A DNA stretch of 64,000 nt from CAYRGY01 sp964424075 (GCA_964424075.1 CAYRGY010000002.1:73366-137365); one strand, 5' to 3'; positions 24,878 through 33,827 are shown, counted from the first letter of the stretch. Numbers and translations are program-made. Notes: generated by a model from the sequence alone, not told the origin.

Positions 24878-26471
24878 AATTTTAGAACAATACTTCTTGG
24901 TATTACTTGCCCTGGGTGTTATTAACGGGACAATCTATTATACCTATTTATGGCAATTGAAAGAATATCGCCTGGACAGGTTTATCGATATGCTGAAGAT
25001 GAATTCGGGAGCAAGAAGACTATTGGCTTTTCAGTGGTGGGGTAAAATGGCGATTTTTGGCGTGGCCGTGCTTTATTTTGTGGTAACCAAACAAGCGTTA
25101 ATTACTGAAATAATAATACTATTAGGCTTTTTGATTGATCCTATTGATGTAATTATCAGAGGTTATCAAAGAAAAATATACAGGCCCGATGCAACAGTCA
25201 AAGCAATGATGCTAATGGGAGTAAATATAGGGGTTATGGGCGGATTAATTTATCTAGTTGAATTCAGACCTACCTTGAGTTTCGTGATTTTGATGCTGCT
25301 ACCCGTAATATTGTCGCTAATTGTAATGTGCTTTTATCCTGTTACTACATATATGAAGCAATTAGTGATCAAGAGAGCGAAACATAAAATTATTCATAAT
25401 CCGCAACTTAAAGTTGTAGGGATTACCGGATCATACGGCAAAAGTAGCTGCAAAGAGTTCCTGTCGACTATTTTGGAACAAAAATTTAAAGTCTTAAAGA
25501 CGCCCGGAAATGTCAATGTCGATGTGGGTGTGGCAAGAGTTGTCTTACGAAATCTAACACCTCAACATGAAGTGATGGTTTGTGAAATGGGAGCGTATAA
25601 AAAGGGGGAAATTGCTAAGATTTGTGATATCGTCAATCCTGATATCGGTGTCATTACCGCAGTTAAGGACAGTCATTTGTCACTTTTTGGATCGCTGGAA
25701 AAAATTAAAGAGGCTAAATATGAACTAATTGAGGCCTTGCCGGAAAATGGCCTGGGCATTTTTAACGCCGATACGGAGGGGTCAATGGCTTTAGCTAAAA
25801 AGGCGAAAAGTGACGGGATTAGCCGAGTTGTCACCTATTCATTGAAAGATAAAGGTAAATTAAATGCCAGAAATATTGAAGTGGAGGCGGAACGAATATT
25901 ATTTGAATTTGGAAAGGCTCAATTTGAGGCTCAATTGAATGGGAAACAAAATATCCCTAATTTACTGGCGGCTATTATCGCAGCACGTAAGCTGGGGATG
26001 AGCTATGAAGAAATTGCTGAAGCGGTGAAAAAAATTGAACAGCCGGCAAAAGTGATGCAACTTCAAAAAGTTTCTGATGAGCTGCAGATTGTAGATGACG
26101 GTTATAATGCTAATCCGGACGGAGTGATTGCCGCGTTGGATTATCTATCGATCTTTGAAGAATACTATAAAATCATTGTATTTCCGGGAATGCTTGAATT
26201 AGGTGACAATTCTGATGATGAGCATCAGAGAGTGGCTCGTCGAATTGCCAAAGTCTGTGATTTTGCCGTTTTCACTTCTGAAGATTTTGAAAGACAGTTG
26301 AAATCAGGGCTGCAAAAGATGGGTAAGAGCAGCTATGCATTCATTAGTGATGATCAAGATAGCATTCTGGCTTTATTAAAGAAAAAAATCAGTCAACATC
26401 AGAAAGTGATTGTTTTATTCGAGAGTCGGGGGGCAGAAAAAGTTATGAAAACATTATGCGCTCAAAATTAA
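24870..26471 (+). CDS. murF: MurF-like ligase fused to an N-terminal membrane domain
   Basis: This 533-residue protein has a first about 165 residues made of hydrophobic helices (for example L-A-L-G-V-I-N-G-T-I-Y-Y, I-I-I-L-L-G-F-L-I and F-V-I-L-M-L-L-P-V-I-L-S-L-I-V). Residues from about 180 on form a Mur ligase: P-loop G-I-T-G-S-Y-G-K-S-S, V-C-E-M-G-A-Y, N-G-K-Q-N-I-P-N-L-L-A-A and V-D-D-G-Y-N-A-N-P-D. The last is diagnostic of MurF, which adds D-Ala-D-Ala to the UDP-MurNAc peptide. Normal MurF is soluble. The ATG at 24870 is preferred over an upstream in-frame start. It overlaps both neighbours. Confidence 0.88.
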   Translation: MLEILEQYFLVLLALGVINGTIYYTYLWQLKEYRLDRFIDMLKMNSGARRLLAFQWWGKMAIFGVAVLYFVVTKQALITEIIILLGFLIDPIDVIIRGYQRKIYRPDATVKAMMLMGVNIGVMGGLIYLVEFRPTLSFVILMLLPVILSLIVMCFYPVTTYMKQLVIKRAKHKIIHNPQLKVVGITGSYGKSSCKEFLSTILEQKFKVLKTPGNVNVDVGVARVVLRNLTPQHEVMVCEMGAYKKGEIAKICDIVNPDIGVITAVKDSHLSLFGSLEKIKEAKYELIEALPENGLGIFNADTEGSMALAKKAKSDGISRVVTYSLKDKGKLNARNIEVEAERILFEFGKAQFEAQLNGKQNIPNLLAAIIAARKLGMSYEEIAEAVKKIEQPAKVMQLQKVSDELQIVDDGYNANPDGVIAALDYLSIFEEYYKIIVFPGMLELGDNSDDEHQRVARRIAKVCDFAVFTSEDFERQLKSGLQKMGKSSYAFISDDQDSILALLKKKISQHQKVIVLFESRGAEKVMKTLCAQN

Positions 26472-27673
26472 TACATATTGCCTTAGCTCCAAATTTAAGC
26501 TGGGAAATTGTCTTGGCATCCCTGTCCTGGATAATATTTCCCTGGAAATGGTTGGCCTGGAAAAGAGGCCGCTATACGGATCAATTGGAGCATCAATTTG
26601 CAGGGCATTGTAAAGCGGTAGGATCAGGTCGTCAGGCGCTTTTTGAATCTTTGGGATGCCTAAAATTAAAAAGTGGAGATGAAGTGATAGTACAAAGTTT
26701 CACCTGCATGGTAGTTATCAATGCTATCAAATGGAATGGCTTGAAGCCTGTCTTTGCTGATATTGATCAAACCTATAATTTAAATGTCCAAACTGTAAGC
26801 AATGTTTTAAGCAAGCGTACGAAGGTTTTAATCGTCCAGCATACCTTTGGCATACCCGCGAAAATTCAAGCATTGAAGAAGTTATGTGATGAGAAGGGAA
26901 TAGTTCTGATTGAAGATTGTGCGCATAGTTTGGGGGCTGAGGTGGAAGGTCGAAAAGTGGGTAGTTTCGGTGACTTAAGTATTTTTAGTTTTGGCAGATC
27001 CAAAGTGATTTCCTGCGTCAATGGCGGAATGGTGGTTTGCAACAACAGTAAATATCGACAAGCTCTGAATGAAAAATTGTCTGAATTGAAACCGCCTAGA
27101 TGGTTCTATATCTTTCAAACTTTATTGCATCCGAGTACCACTATGAAAGCAAAATGGTTTTATCGCATACAGCTGGGAAAATTTATTCTGGTCTTGATGC
27201 AAAAACTAGGACTGATCAATCTGGAAGTCACACCGGAAGAGAAAAGGGGTAAAATGCCACCCGGTTTTCGCCATTTACTTTCTAATGCGCAGGCAGTATT
27301 GGCTCTAAAGCAAATGCGTCAATTGGATGCTATGAATCACAAAAGACGAATGATCGCCGCTCATTACATTACTGCATTTGACTTAAAGATGCCTGTAGAT
27401 GGAGCAATTTTCTTGCGCTTTCCCCTGCAGATTATTGATCGAGATAGAGTTTTGGCTGACATCAAAAAAAAGGGATTGATTTTGGGTGATTGGTATAAAA
27501 CCCCAATTGCACCACCTGATGTTGATATGTCTAAAACTGACTATCAAAAAGGGAGTTGTCCGGTGGCGGAAAAAATTTGTGAACGGATAATTAATTTGCC
27601 CACCTATTTCAGTTTAACCAATAAACAGGTGGAAAAGGTGATAAAACTAATCAAGAAATATGCTCAATATTAA
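26456..27673 (+). CDS. DegT/DnrJ/EryC1-family aminotransferase
   Basis: This 405-residue PLP enzyme has V-Q-S-F-T-C-M-V-V-I-N-A-I, P-V-F-A-D-I-D, V-Q-H-T-F-G, L-I-E-D-C-A-H-S-L-G-A and the lysine loop F-S-F-G-R-S-K-V-I-S-C-V-N-G-G. The family usually makes amino sugars on nucleotide-linked sugars. Its place between murF and a FemAB-type gene, with overlaps of 16 and 14 bases, suggests a cell-wall or surface-glycan precursor instead of secondary metabolism. Confidence 0.88.
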   Translation: MRSKLIHIALAPNLSWEIVLASLSWIIFPWKWLAWKRGRYTDQLEHQFAGHCKAVGSGRQALFESLGCLKLKSGDEVIVQSFTCMVVINAIKWNGLKPVFADIDQTYNLNVQTVSNVLSKRTKVLIVQHTFGIPAKIQALKKLCDEKGIVLIEDCAHSLGAEVEGRKVGSFGDLSIFSFGRSKVISCVNGGMVVCNNSKYRQALNEKLSELKPPRWFYIFQTLLHPSTTMKAKWFYRIQLGKFILVLMQKLGLINLEVTPEEKRGKMPPGFRHLLSNAQAVLALKQMRQLDAMNHKRRMIAAHYITAFDLKMPVDGAIFLRFPLQIIDRDRVLADIKKKGLILGDWYKTPIAPPDVDMSKTDYQKGSCPVAEKICERIINLPTYFSLTNKQVEKVIKLIKKYAQY

Positions 27674-28670
27674 GGAATTAAAATCAAAAATTGAATTTGA
27701 TCAGGGATTGAATCAAATTCCCCAAAAGGATAGATCTTTTTTGCAGGCCTATGAATATGGTTTGATGCAGCTGGATGTAGGGCATAAGCCAATTTATCTG
27801 GGAGTTTTCGAGGAGGAAAACATCGTTGGAGCCTTGTTGTTGATTTTATTTAAGGCCAAGCGCGGCACCTATCTTTTTTGCCCTTATGGAGTTCATTCCA
27901 GGGAGCAACTTGAGGTTCTGATCCCCTATCTGAAAAAGCTGGGGCGTAAGCTGAAGGTTGATTTTTTGCGCTTTAGCCCCTTAATGGATGAAAATTCAGA
28001 AAACCGTGCATTATTTGAAAGCTTTGGATTTCGTGATGCACCTGTTCACATGATGCATCCGGAATTGGACTGGAGTCTGGACATCACTCGTGATGAGAAA
28101 GCTTTGCTAAAGGGTATGCGCAAAAATAATCGATATGGGATTAATAAAGCCACTAAAGATGGAGTGACTGTTAAGTCAGGAGCTTCACAAGAGCTTTTGG
28201 ATTTGTTCTATGATATGCACCTGAACACAGCGCGCCGACAAAAATTTGTTCCTTGGAGCAAAAAATTTCTTGATGCTCAGTTGAAACACTTTGGGCCGCT
28301 GGATCAGTTCAAGGTATATTTAGGTTACTATGAGGGCAAACCAATTGCCGGAGCGGCTATTATGTTCTATGAAAAGAAAGCCTATTATCATCATGGGGCT
28401 TCCTTAAGTGAGTTTCAGCGCATTCCTGCATCTTATTTGCTTCAATGGGAGGCTATATTGGAAGCTCGCAGTCGGGGATGCCAGGTTTATGATTTTTACG
28501 GAATTGTGGAAGATGCGCCTAAACATCCCTGGTCAGGTTTAAGTTTTTTTAAAAAAGGTTTTGGTGGTGAAGCAAGACAGATTATTCATTGTCAGGACCT
28601 GCCTTTACGTGTTAAATACTGGCTAAATTGGGCTATTGAGAAATATCGCCGCTTTAGACGGGGATACTAA
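27660..28670 (+). CDS. FemAB-type peptidoglycan bridge transferase
   Basis: This 336-residue protein has two GNAT-like halves as in FemX/FemAB. Visible motifs are L-Q-A-Y-E-Y-G near the N-terminus, M-R-K-N-N-R-Y-G-I-N-K-A in the middle and A-I-M-F-Y...Y-Y-H-H-G-A-S-L-S-E...S-Y-L-L-Q-W-E-A-I and Y-D-F-Y-G in the C-terminal half. Such enzymes attach aminoacyl residues from tRNA to lipid II side chains. No coiled-coil insertion is present. It ends the cell-wall operon; a promoter for the next genes follows at once. Confidence 0.87.
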   Translation: MLNIKELKSKIEFDQGLNQIPQKDRSFLQAYEYGLMQLDVGHKPIYLGVFEEENIVGALLLILFKAKRGTYLFCPYGVHSREQLEVLIPYLKKLGRKLKVDFLRFSPLMDENSENRALFESFGFRDAPVHMMHPELDWSLDITRDEKALLKGMRKNNRYGINKATKDGVTVKSGASQELLDLFYDMHLNTARRQKFVPWSKKFLDAQLKHFGPLDQFKVYLGYYEGKPIAGAAIMFYEKKAYYHHGASLSEFQRIPASYLLQWEAILEARSRGCQVYDFYGIVEDAPKHPWSGLSFFKKGFGGEARQIIHCQDLPLRVKYWLNWAIEKYRRFRRGY

Positions 28671-28672
28671 TC

Positions 28673-28701
28673 TTGACGGTTGGATGGCTCCATCATAGAA
28701 T
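28673..28701 (+). promoter_or_regulatory. Promoter of the FtsA/PilM-like operon
   Basis: TTGACG (28673-28678), a 17-base spacer and TAGAAT (28696-28701) predict a start near 28708, 21 bases before the ATG at 28729. Confidence 0.55.
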
Positions 28702-28728
28702 GGCTCTACTACTAGCCAATTTATAGAT

Positions 28729-29982
28729 ATGGCCATTTTCAAAAAAACGGTCAAAAGAACAACTGGCAAGCCTTATTTAGCTTTGGATATCGGTACGGAG
28801 ATGGTCAAAGCTTTGGTTTGTACTTCTGAAGGAGATAAAGGACGCATCCATGGTGTTGGTCGCAAGCAGCAAAAGCTGGGAGACATGAGCAGTGGAGCGG
28901 TGACTGATATTGCTGCGGTAATTAACAATTGTCAGGAAGCTATTCGGGTGGCGGAAAAAATGGCGGGGTTTTCCACTGAGCAACTGATTATGGGAATTGC
29001 CGGTGAATTGGTAAAAGGGGCTACAACTACAATTTCTTATACTCGTCGTGAACCGGACACCAAAATTGATTTAGCGGAGCTTAAAAACATTGTTCATAAG
29101 GTTCAGTGGAAAGCTTTTGACGAGGTGCGTAGCGAAATGGCTTATGACACCGGATATAATGAAATTGATATTAAACTGGTTAATGCTGCAATAGTTGACG
29201 TGAGAATAGATGGATACAAAGTAACTAATCCGCTTGGTTTTCAAGGCAAAGACGTAACAGTTTCAATTTTTAATGCTTTTGCCCCCCTAGTGCACTATGG
29301 CTCTCTGCAAACTATTGCTGCGGAACTTGATATGGATTTGATGGCAATTACCGCTGAACCATATGCAGTCGCCCGCTGTCTGAGCCATGAGGACGGAGGA
29401 AATTTCAGCTCAGTGTTTATTGATATTGGTGGAGGGACTTCGGATATTGCTGTTGTGAATAGTGGAAGTGTGATTGGAACTAAAATGTTTAATTTGGGAG
29501 GCAGAATTTTTACCAAGCGACTTGCCCATTCCCTTTCCATCAGCTTTGATGACGCTGAAAAGATAAAACTGGCCTATTCAGATGATAAGTTGGAAAAGCA
29601 ATCACATCGTATTGTGCGTGAGGCTATGAAAAATGATTGTGATGTCTGGGTTTCTGGGGTGGCTTTATCATTATCGGAATTAAAAAATATAGATGCCCTT
29701 CCTACCCGAGTGCTGATCTGCGGAGGTGGTGCTCTGTTACCTGAAATTAAGGAAGTTTTATCGGAGAGGGAGTGGATTCAAAATCTTCCTTTTCCCAAGA
29801 AGCCTCATATTAGCTTTCTGGAGCCTAAAATGATTACTAACATGATAGATGAAACTAAAAGCTTGAAAACATCAATGGATGTCACTCCTATGGCTTTGGC
29901 TAATATTGGACTTGAGTATGTCGGTGAGGAGCAAATTTTGGCGAAATTGCTCAAAAAAGTTGTTCGCTTAATGCAAATTTAA
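28729..29982 (+). CDS. FtsA/PilM-like actin-fold ATPase
   Basis: This 417-residue protein of the FtsA superfamily has phosphate-1 motif L-A-L-D-I-G-T-E-M-V-K, a SHS2-like insertion (about 95-190), phosphate-2 V-F-I-D-I-G-G-G-T-S-D and adenosine motif V-L-I-C-G-G-G-A. A short basic C-terminal segment (L-L-K-K-V-V-R-L) could be a membrane-targeting helix. FtsA anchors FtsZ, and PilM is the related type IV pilus protein. No ftsZ or pilN follows; instead the stop overlaps a large membrane protein gene by one base, so a dedicated partnership is more likely than classical division. Confidence 0.82.
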   Translation: MAIFKKTVKRTTGKPYLALDIGTEMVKALVCTSEGDKGRIHGVGRKQQKLGDMSSGAVTDIAAVINNCQEAIRVAEKMAGFSTEQLIMGIAGELVKGATTTISYTRREPDTKIDLAELKNIVHKVQWKAFDEVRSEMAYDTGYNEIDIKLVNAAIVDVRIDGYKVTNPLGFQGKDVTVSIFNAFAPLVHYGSLQTIAAELDMDLMAITAEPYAVARCLSHEDGGNFSSVFIDIGGGTSDIAVVNSGSVIGTKMFNLGGRIFTKRLAHSLSISFDDAEKIKLAYSDDKLEKQSHRIVREAMKNDCDVWVSGVALSLSELKNIDALPTRVLICGGGALLPEIKEVLSEREWIQNLPFPKKPHISFLEPKMITNMIDETKSLKTSMDVTPMALANIGLEYVGEEQILAKLLKKVVRLMQI

Positions 29983-31787
29983 TGGCTGAAATCAAACGTA
30001 AAAAAATTAGTCCTTCTAAAAAAACCGCAAAACCGGCTAAACCTCGGACTACTAAGAAAGTTCTGTTTATTGAGATTGACGACGAAATTACTAATATTTT
30101 TGAGAAGATTCAGAAATGCAAACATAAGAATATTTACTTAGTTATCCCTCATCGTGCGGTAATTTTTCAATCTGCAATTAATTTAAAGATTCTTAAGCGC
30201 AAGGCTGACGATTTAGAGAAAAATATCTACATAATCACTAATGATCAAAATGGTATTAATTTAGCTTCGCGCCTAAATATTGAGTGTTATAACAAACTTG
30301 AAGGAGAAGAACATCCTTCATTGGTAGCTTCTAAATCGACCTCAGGTGAAGACATTTCTCCGCTTAAGGCTTCGATTAATAGTGTTGATGAGGAAGCCCC
30401 GTCACGTCGCAATGAAAAGAAATTTTCAATTTCCGATTTAATTAAGCGTGGGAATCGTGGTTTTACCATTTTGCCACGCAATATGAATCTGGTTAAAGCT
30501 GCAGACAAGAATAAATCTCCGAAAGAAAAAGGTAATGGGCCTTCGTTTGTGCTGACAGCACCAAATAAGAAAGCCCTATTTTCATTGTTAATAATTAGTG
30601 CTGTGATCTTCTTGGTTATTTCTTATATAGCTTTGCCTGGTGCAACCTTGGTTTTAACTCCTAAAGCAAATAGTTTAAAGGTTTCAACTAATGTTGTTTT
30701 GGCTGATTATGAGCGCAATAGAGCGGAGCTGGATACTCGCCCTCCGAAAACTATACCCAGTTATCGTGTTAGCACAGAAATCGAGCGAGTTTTTAATTAT
30801 CAAGCTACGGGTAAAGAGTTTGAAGGGACTGATGCAACAGGTTTGATTATAATCAAAAATACCAGCTCAAATGACTGGCCTCTGGTGCCGCGGACACGTT
30901 TCCAAACTTCTGACGGCTTAGTCTATCGTTTGGACAGACAAGTCTTGGTTCCGGCAGGTTCGGAGGAAAACCCAGGCATTTTGCAAGTAGAGGTTAAAGC
31001 AGATCCTATAGATGCTTTTGATCAGCCGATAGGAGCCCGCGGTAATTTGACTGAAGAAACACAATTTTTCTTACCGGGACTTTCCGCAGAAAATCAAAAG
31101 AAACTGTTTGCGGTTAGCGCGGGCGAATTCACCGGTGGTGAAACTTTAGTCCAAAACTTCATTTCTGAGCAGGATATTGAAGCTGCCAGAGCTAAAATGG
31201 GTGACGAATTGCGAGCAGCAGCTGTGCCGGAACTGGAAGTGATGCTGGAAAAGAAAAATAAGGAACAAGGTACAAATCTGGACATTCTGGATGAATCCGA
31301 GTTGATCTATACCAGTGAGCCGGACATTACAATTCCCCAAAGTATTGAGGGGCAGAGATTGGATTCTTTTGAAGTGCAAGGGCGAATTGTGGCCAGCGGT
31401 GTTGCCTATGACAAAGAGGAGCTGCTCAGTATCTTGAACACAGAGCTAAAATTGAAGAAAAATCCGGAAAAGACACTTTCATATATTGATGAAGATTCAG
31501 TTACTTTCGATGTTGTAAATTTTGATGATTCAGTAGGGAAAGTGACCATCACACCAACAATTCAAGGAATCGAAGAATTTGAGATCAGTCCAAAGAAAGA
31601 GAATGGCCAGCGTTTGATCAAGAAAATTAAAGAGCATATTGTAGGTAAGGACGTGGATGAAGCGCGGACATTTATTCAGCAATTGCCGGAAATTGAAAAA
31701 GTAGAAATTATCAGTTGGCCGGCTTGGTCCCCTACTTTGCCTTCAGTGCCGGATAATATCAGTATTGAGATTCGTAGAAAAAGTTAA
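29982..31787 (+). CDS. Large single-pass membrane protein, baseplate-J-like ectodomain
   Basis: This 601-residue protein has a basic N-terminus (K-K-T-A-K-P-A-K-P), a cytoplasmic Rossmann-like part (about 25-105: V-L-F-I-E-I-D-D-E...Y-L-V-I-P-H-R-A-V) and a linker. One membrane helix lies at about 203-220, followed by an ectodomain of about 375 residues. Parts such as G-T-D-A-T-G-L-I-I-I-K-N, V-P-A-G-S-E-E-N-P and A-D-P-I-D-A-F-D-Q-P-I-G-A-R-G-N resemble baseplate J-like proteins. It is translationally coupled (TAATG) to the FtsA/PilM-like ATPase, which could drive or anchor its cytoplasmic part. The assignment is by eye. Confidence 0.6.
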   Translation: MAEIKRKKISPSKKTAKPAKPRTTKKVLFIEIDDEITNIFEKIQKCKHKNIYLVIPHRAVIFQSAINLKILKRKADDLEKNIYIITNDQNGINLASRLNIECYNKLEGEEHPSLVASKSTSGEDISPLKASINSVDEEAPSRRNEKKFSISDLIKRGNRGFTILPRNMNLVKAADKNKSPKEKGNGPSFVLTAPNKKALFSLLIISAVIFLVISYIALPGATLVLTPKANSLKVSTNVVLADYERNRAELDTRPPKTIPSYRVSTEIERVFNYQATGKEFEGTDATGLIIIKNTSSNDWPLVPRTRFQTSDGLVYRLDRQVLVPAGSEENPGILQVEVKADPIDAFDQPIGARGNLTEETQFFLPGLSAENQKKLFAVSAGEFTGGETLVQNFISEQDIEAARAKMGDELRAAAVPELEVMLEKKNKEQGTNLDILDESELIYTSEPDITIPQSIEGQRLDSFEVQGRIVASGVAYDKEELLSILNTELKLKKNPEKTLSYIDEDSVTFDVVNFDDSVGKVTITPTIQGIEEFEISPKKENGQRLIKKIKEHIVGKDVDEARTFIQQLPEIEKVEIISWPAWSPTLPSVPDNISIEIRRKS

Positions 31788-31825
31788 ACTGATAGTGACT
31801 TTAGTCTTCTTCTTACTTTCTCCAT
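31784..31825 (-). CDS. 13-residue micro-ORF with a strong Shine-Dalgarno
   Basis: On the minus strand, AGGAGG (31839-31834) lies eight bases before an ATG at 31825. The encoded peptide is MEKVRRRLKSLSV, strongly basic, and its stop overlaps the end of the convergent gene. Almost no other gene in the window has a Shine-Dalgarno, so the site is conspicuous. It may be a leader peptide, a truncated gene or chance. Confidence 0.3.
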   Translation of the reverse strand: MEKVRRRLKSLSV

Positions 31826-31904
31826 AATACTTTCCTCCTGTTTGTACGCTAAATGATTAATTGGTAGCAATTTTGAATATGCGTGATGAATGGACTTTTT
31901 TTCA

Positions 31905-31927
31905 CCTATCAGTGGCGCAGTGATAGG
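31905..31927. other. Perfect 7-bp hairpin in the gap before the PKD gene
   Basis: CCTATCA (31905-31911) and TGATAGG (31921-31927) pair around a nine-base loop, just upstream of the PKD-gene promoter. There is no T-tract directly after it. It could be a weak terminator for the upstream operon or an operator. The rest of the gap 31788-31987 holds only the micro-ORF and the promoter. Confidence 0.35.
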
Positions 31928-31938
31928 CTACTTAATTC

Positions 31939-31967
31939 TTGACTTTTTTACTTTTTCATGGTATGGT
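31939..31967 (+). promoter_or_regulatory. Promoter of the PKD-protein gene
   Basis: TTGACT (31939-31944), a 17-base spacer and TATGGT (31962-31967) predict a start near 31974. This rules out an in-frame ATG at 31958 and supports the ATG at 31988. Confidence 0.5.
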
Positions 31968-31987
31968 CTGCTCTTATAAGTATCCTT

Positions 31988-33325
31988 ATGAAGCGCATAG
32001 TACTCACAATATTGACGATAATGCTGATTACTCCTATTGCCAATGCACAAAATATGGAGTCGCTTTTTAATGTCCCCAGGGTTCGATCAACCGGTCAGGG
32101 TGCGGAAGTATTTCAGCCTCAAACCGGTGTCGGCTATACAGGATTTGTTGCTGACAATGCTGTTGGTGACGGCTATTCGAAAATTCCGGGGAATTTTGAA
32201 AGAGCAGGAATAGACCTTCGGGGAGGGACAGGACCAGTACGTAATCCCGGATTTGGCGGAACTCACATGCCATCAACAAACGAGCGATTTACCCCTGATC
32301 CGGCCTATAATCCTACTCCCAATTTTCCCCTAATCACTTATTATAGACCACCGCTTTATGACCCATTCGAAAGTCTGGAAACTCCGCAATTGCCCGAACA
32401 GCCTCGTCTTACCTCCCCTATTGCTGACTTTACTGTTAAGAAACAGGGGTTCACAACCGGCGACAATTTGTCCGGAACTCCGCTTAATACTTTTATTTTC
32501 AATGCTCAACCAAAGTCAGACCATACACCACTGCAAAACTTGCAAGTGCGCTGGGACTTTAACTCTGATGGAAAATATGAATCTTATTACTCAGGGAACA
32601 AAATGATCACTTTTCAGTTTCCTAAAGCCGGATATTATGATGTGACTTTGCAGGTGTTGGATCAGGCCGGCAATACTACAACTTCGACCAAAACCATCAA
32701 AATCGTCAATAGTACTGCTCCAACTCCTATTTTTACAGTTGATAAAGTTAAGGCTCCGGTCAACAGTGTGCTAGCATTTAACACTTCGCTAAGTACCGAC
32801 AATCAATATCCGTCAAATATGCTTTTGTATCGCTTTGATTGGGATGGAGACGGGCATTATGACACACCATACGATGATAAGACTCGTTGGAATCATATGT
32901 TTAGCGAGATTGGTACTCAGACTGTCAAGATGGAAGCATCTGACCCGGAAGGCAATACGGCGAGGGCTAAAATCTTGATCGAAGTTCTAGAAGATGCTCC
33001 ACCAAAGGCACGTGTGCAGGTTAATCGGCAGAAGGGTACACTCTTTTACTTCACAGCGGGAGAATCTTCGGATGACTTCACCGAGCGACTAAAATATCGC
33101 TGGGATTTTGATTATCAAGGCGAAACAGACTTGGTCTGGAATACTCAATGGTCCGGGTCAGCACTAATCAGCTACAATTACCAAACTGCAGGCAAAAAGC
33201 GTGTGCGGGTGCAGGTCCAGGATCAACAAGGCTTCACTGACTCAGCTGAAATCGAAGTCGAAGTGGATTGGACCGACGAGAAACAGTCGGATATTTTTAA
33301 GAGGATAAGTCGGATCTGGGATTAA
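31988..33325 (+). CDS. Secreted protein with about three PKD domains
   Basis: This 445-residue protein has a signal peptide (residues 1-20, ending I-A-N-A). A Pro/Asn-rich region (about 25-150) is followed by three PKD-like beta-sandwich repeats. Each has the W/F-D-F/W-D-x-D-G-x-Y type core: V-R-W-D-F-N-S-D-G-K-Y, Y-R-F-D-W-D-G-D-G-H-Y and Y-R-W-D-F-D-Y-Q-G. Each ends in a V-T-L-Q-V-x-D type strand. PKD domains mediate protein or carbohydrate contacts on cell surfaces. No lipobox or C-terminal anchor is seen, so it is probably released or held non-covalently. It begins the surface-protein island. Confidence 0.85.
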   Translation: MKRIVLTILTIMLITPIANAQNMESLFNVPRVRSTGQGAEVFQPQTGVGYTGFVADNAVGDGYSKIPGNFERAGIDLRGGTGPVRNPGFGGTHMPSTNERFTPDPAYNPTPNFPLITYYRPPLYDPFESLETPQLPEQPRLTSPIADFTVKKQGFTTGDNLSGTPLNTFIFNAQPKSDHTPLQNLQVRWDFNSDGKYESYYSGNKMITFQFPKAGYYDVTLQVLDQAGNTTTSTKTIKIVNSTAPTPIFTVDKVKAPVNSVLAFNTSLSTDNQYPSNMLLYRFDWDGDGHYDTPYDDKTRWNHMFSEIGTQTVKMEASDPEGNTARAKILIEVLEDAPPKARVQVNRQKGTLFYFTAGESSDDFTERLKYRWDFDYQGETDLVWNTQWSGSALISYNYQTAGKKRVRVQVQDQQGFTDSAEIEVEVDWTDEKQSDIFKRISRIWD

Positions 33326-33327
33326 AC

Positions 33328-33741
33328 TTACTGCAAGTTGGCCTGTGCTCTTTCAATTGCTTCAACGCATCTTTCAAAATCCCGACCTTCAAGATTGTCA
33401 CATACACTAGTGTCCATTTGTAAAATTGCCTCTTTTGTTTTTTGAGCTTCTTCTTCTGAAGCAACTTCGCCCTCTTGATTAAGAATTCTAAATTGAGGAG
33501 TTTCCTCAACAACAGGTGTGCTCTCTACTTGAGAAATCACTTCTTCAACTTGAATCTCTTCAATGTTTTCATCATTTGAAACTTCGGGAATATCAGTTGC
33601 ACTATTCTCAGACATTTCAGAAGAGTCGATTTTTACTAATTCAGGACTGTCTTCTATAGGTGCTAGCTGAGGAGCTGAAGTCTGACATGATGCAAGAAAT
33701 AAATTGGATGTAATGACTAATAATATTAACAGCTTTTTCAT
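33328..33741 (-). CDS. Predicted lipoprotein with one paired-Cys motif
   Basis: This 137-residue protein has a signal peptide and lipobox L-A-S-C (Cys19). A long Glu/Ser/Val-rich, probably disordered stretch follows. The C-terminal helix-rich end contains C-D-N-L-E-G-R-D-F-E-R-C. The same C-x-x-L-x(7-8)-C motif occurs four times in the lipoprotein at 36433-37212. It is convergent with the PKD gene (two-base gap) and divergent from the head-repeat gene. Function unknown. Confidence 0.75.
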   Translation of the reverse strand: MKKLLILLVITSNLFLASCQTSAPQLAPIEDSPELVKIDSSEMSENSATDIPEVSNDENIEEIQVEEVISQVESTPVVEETPQFRILNQEGEVASEEEAQKTKEAILQMDTSVCDNLEGRDFERCVEAIERAQANLQ

Positions 33742-33764
33742 AGTGATTTTTTTTAGTTTTTTTT

Positions 33765-33773
33765 ATTATAGCA
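33765..33773 (-). promoter_or_regulatory. Extended -10 promoter for the lipoprotein gene
   Basis: The minus strand reads TGCTATAAT, a perfect extended -10, 24 bases before the start codon at 33741. No clear -35 is present, and the region just upstream is an inverted repeat. Confidence 0.5.
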
Positions 33774-33795
33774 GTTTAAAGTATTTTTTTAAACT
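33773..33795. promoter_or_regulatory. Inverted repeat between divergent promoters (possible operator)
   Basis: AGTTTAAA (33773-33780) and TTTAAACT (33788-33795) form a perfect 8-bp dyad with a seven-base centre. It lies between the extended -10 of the lipoprotein gene and the -35 of the head-repeat gene, a typical place for a regulator of both. Confidence 0.4.
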
Positions 33796-33798
33796 TTA

Positions 33799-33827
33799 TT
33801 GTCTAGAATCGGAAAAGAGTTTATAAT
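33799..33827 (+). promoter_or_regulatory. Promoter of the head-repeat/S74 protein gene
   Basis: TTGTCT (33799-33804), a 17-base spacer and a consensus TATAAT (33822-33827) lie 31 bases before the ATG at 33859. An apparent in-frame TTG start at 33799 coincides with the -35 box and is therefore rejected. Confidence 0.7.

Noticed and set aside
31958..31987. ATG at 31958 as the start of the PKD protein
   Set aside because: It lies within the predicted promoter; the ATG at 31988 gives a proper signal peptide.
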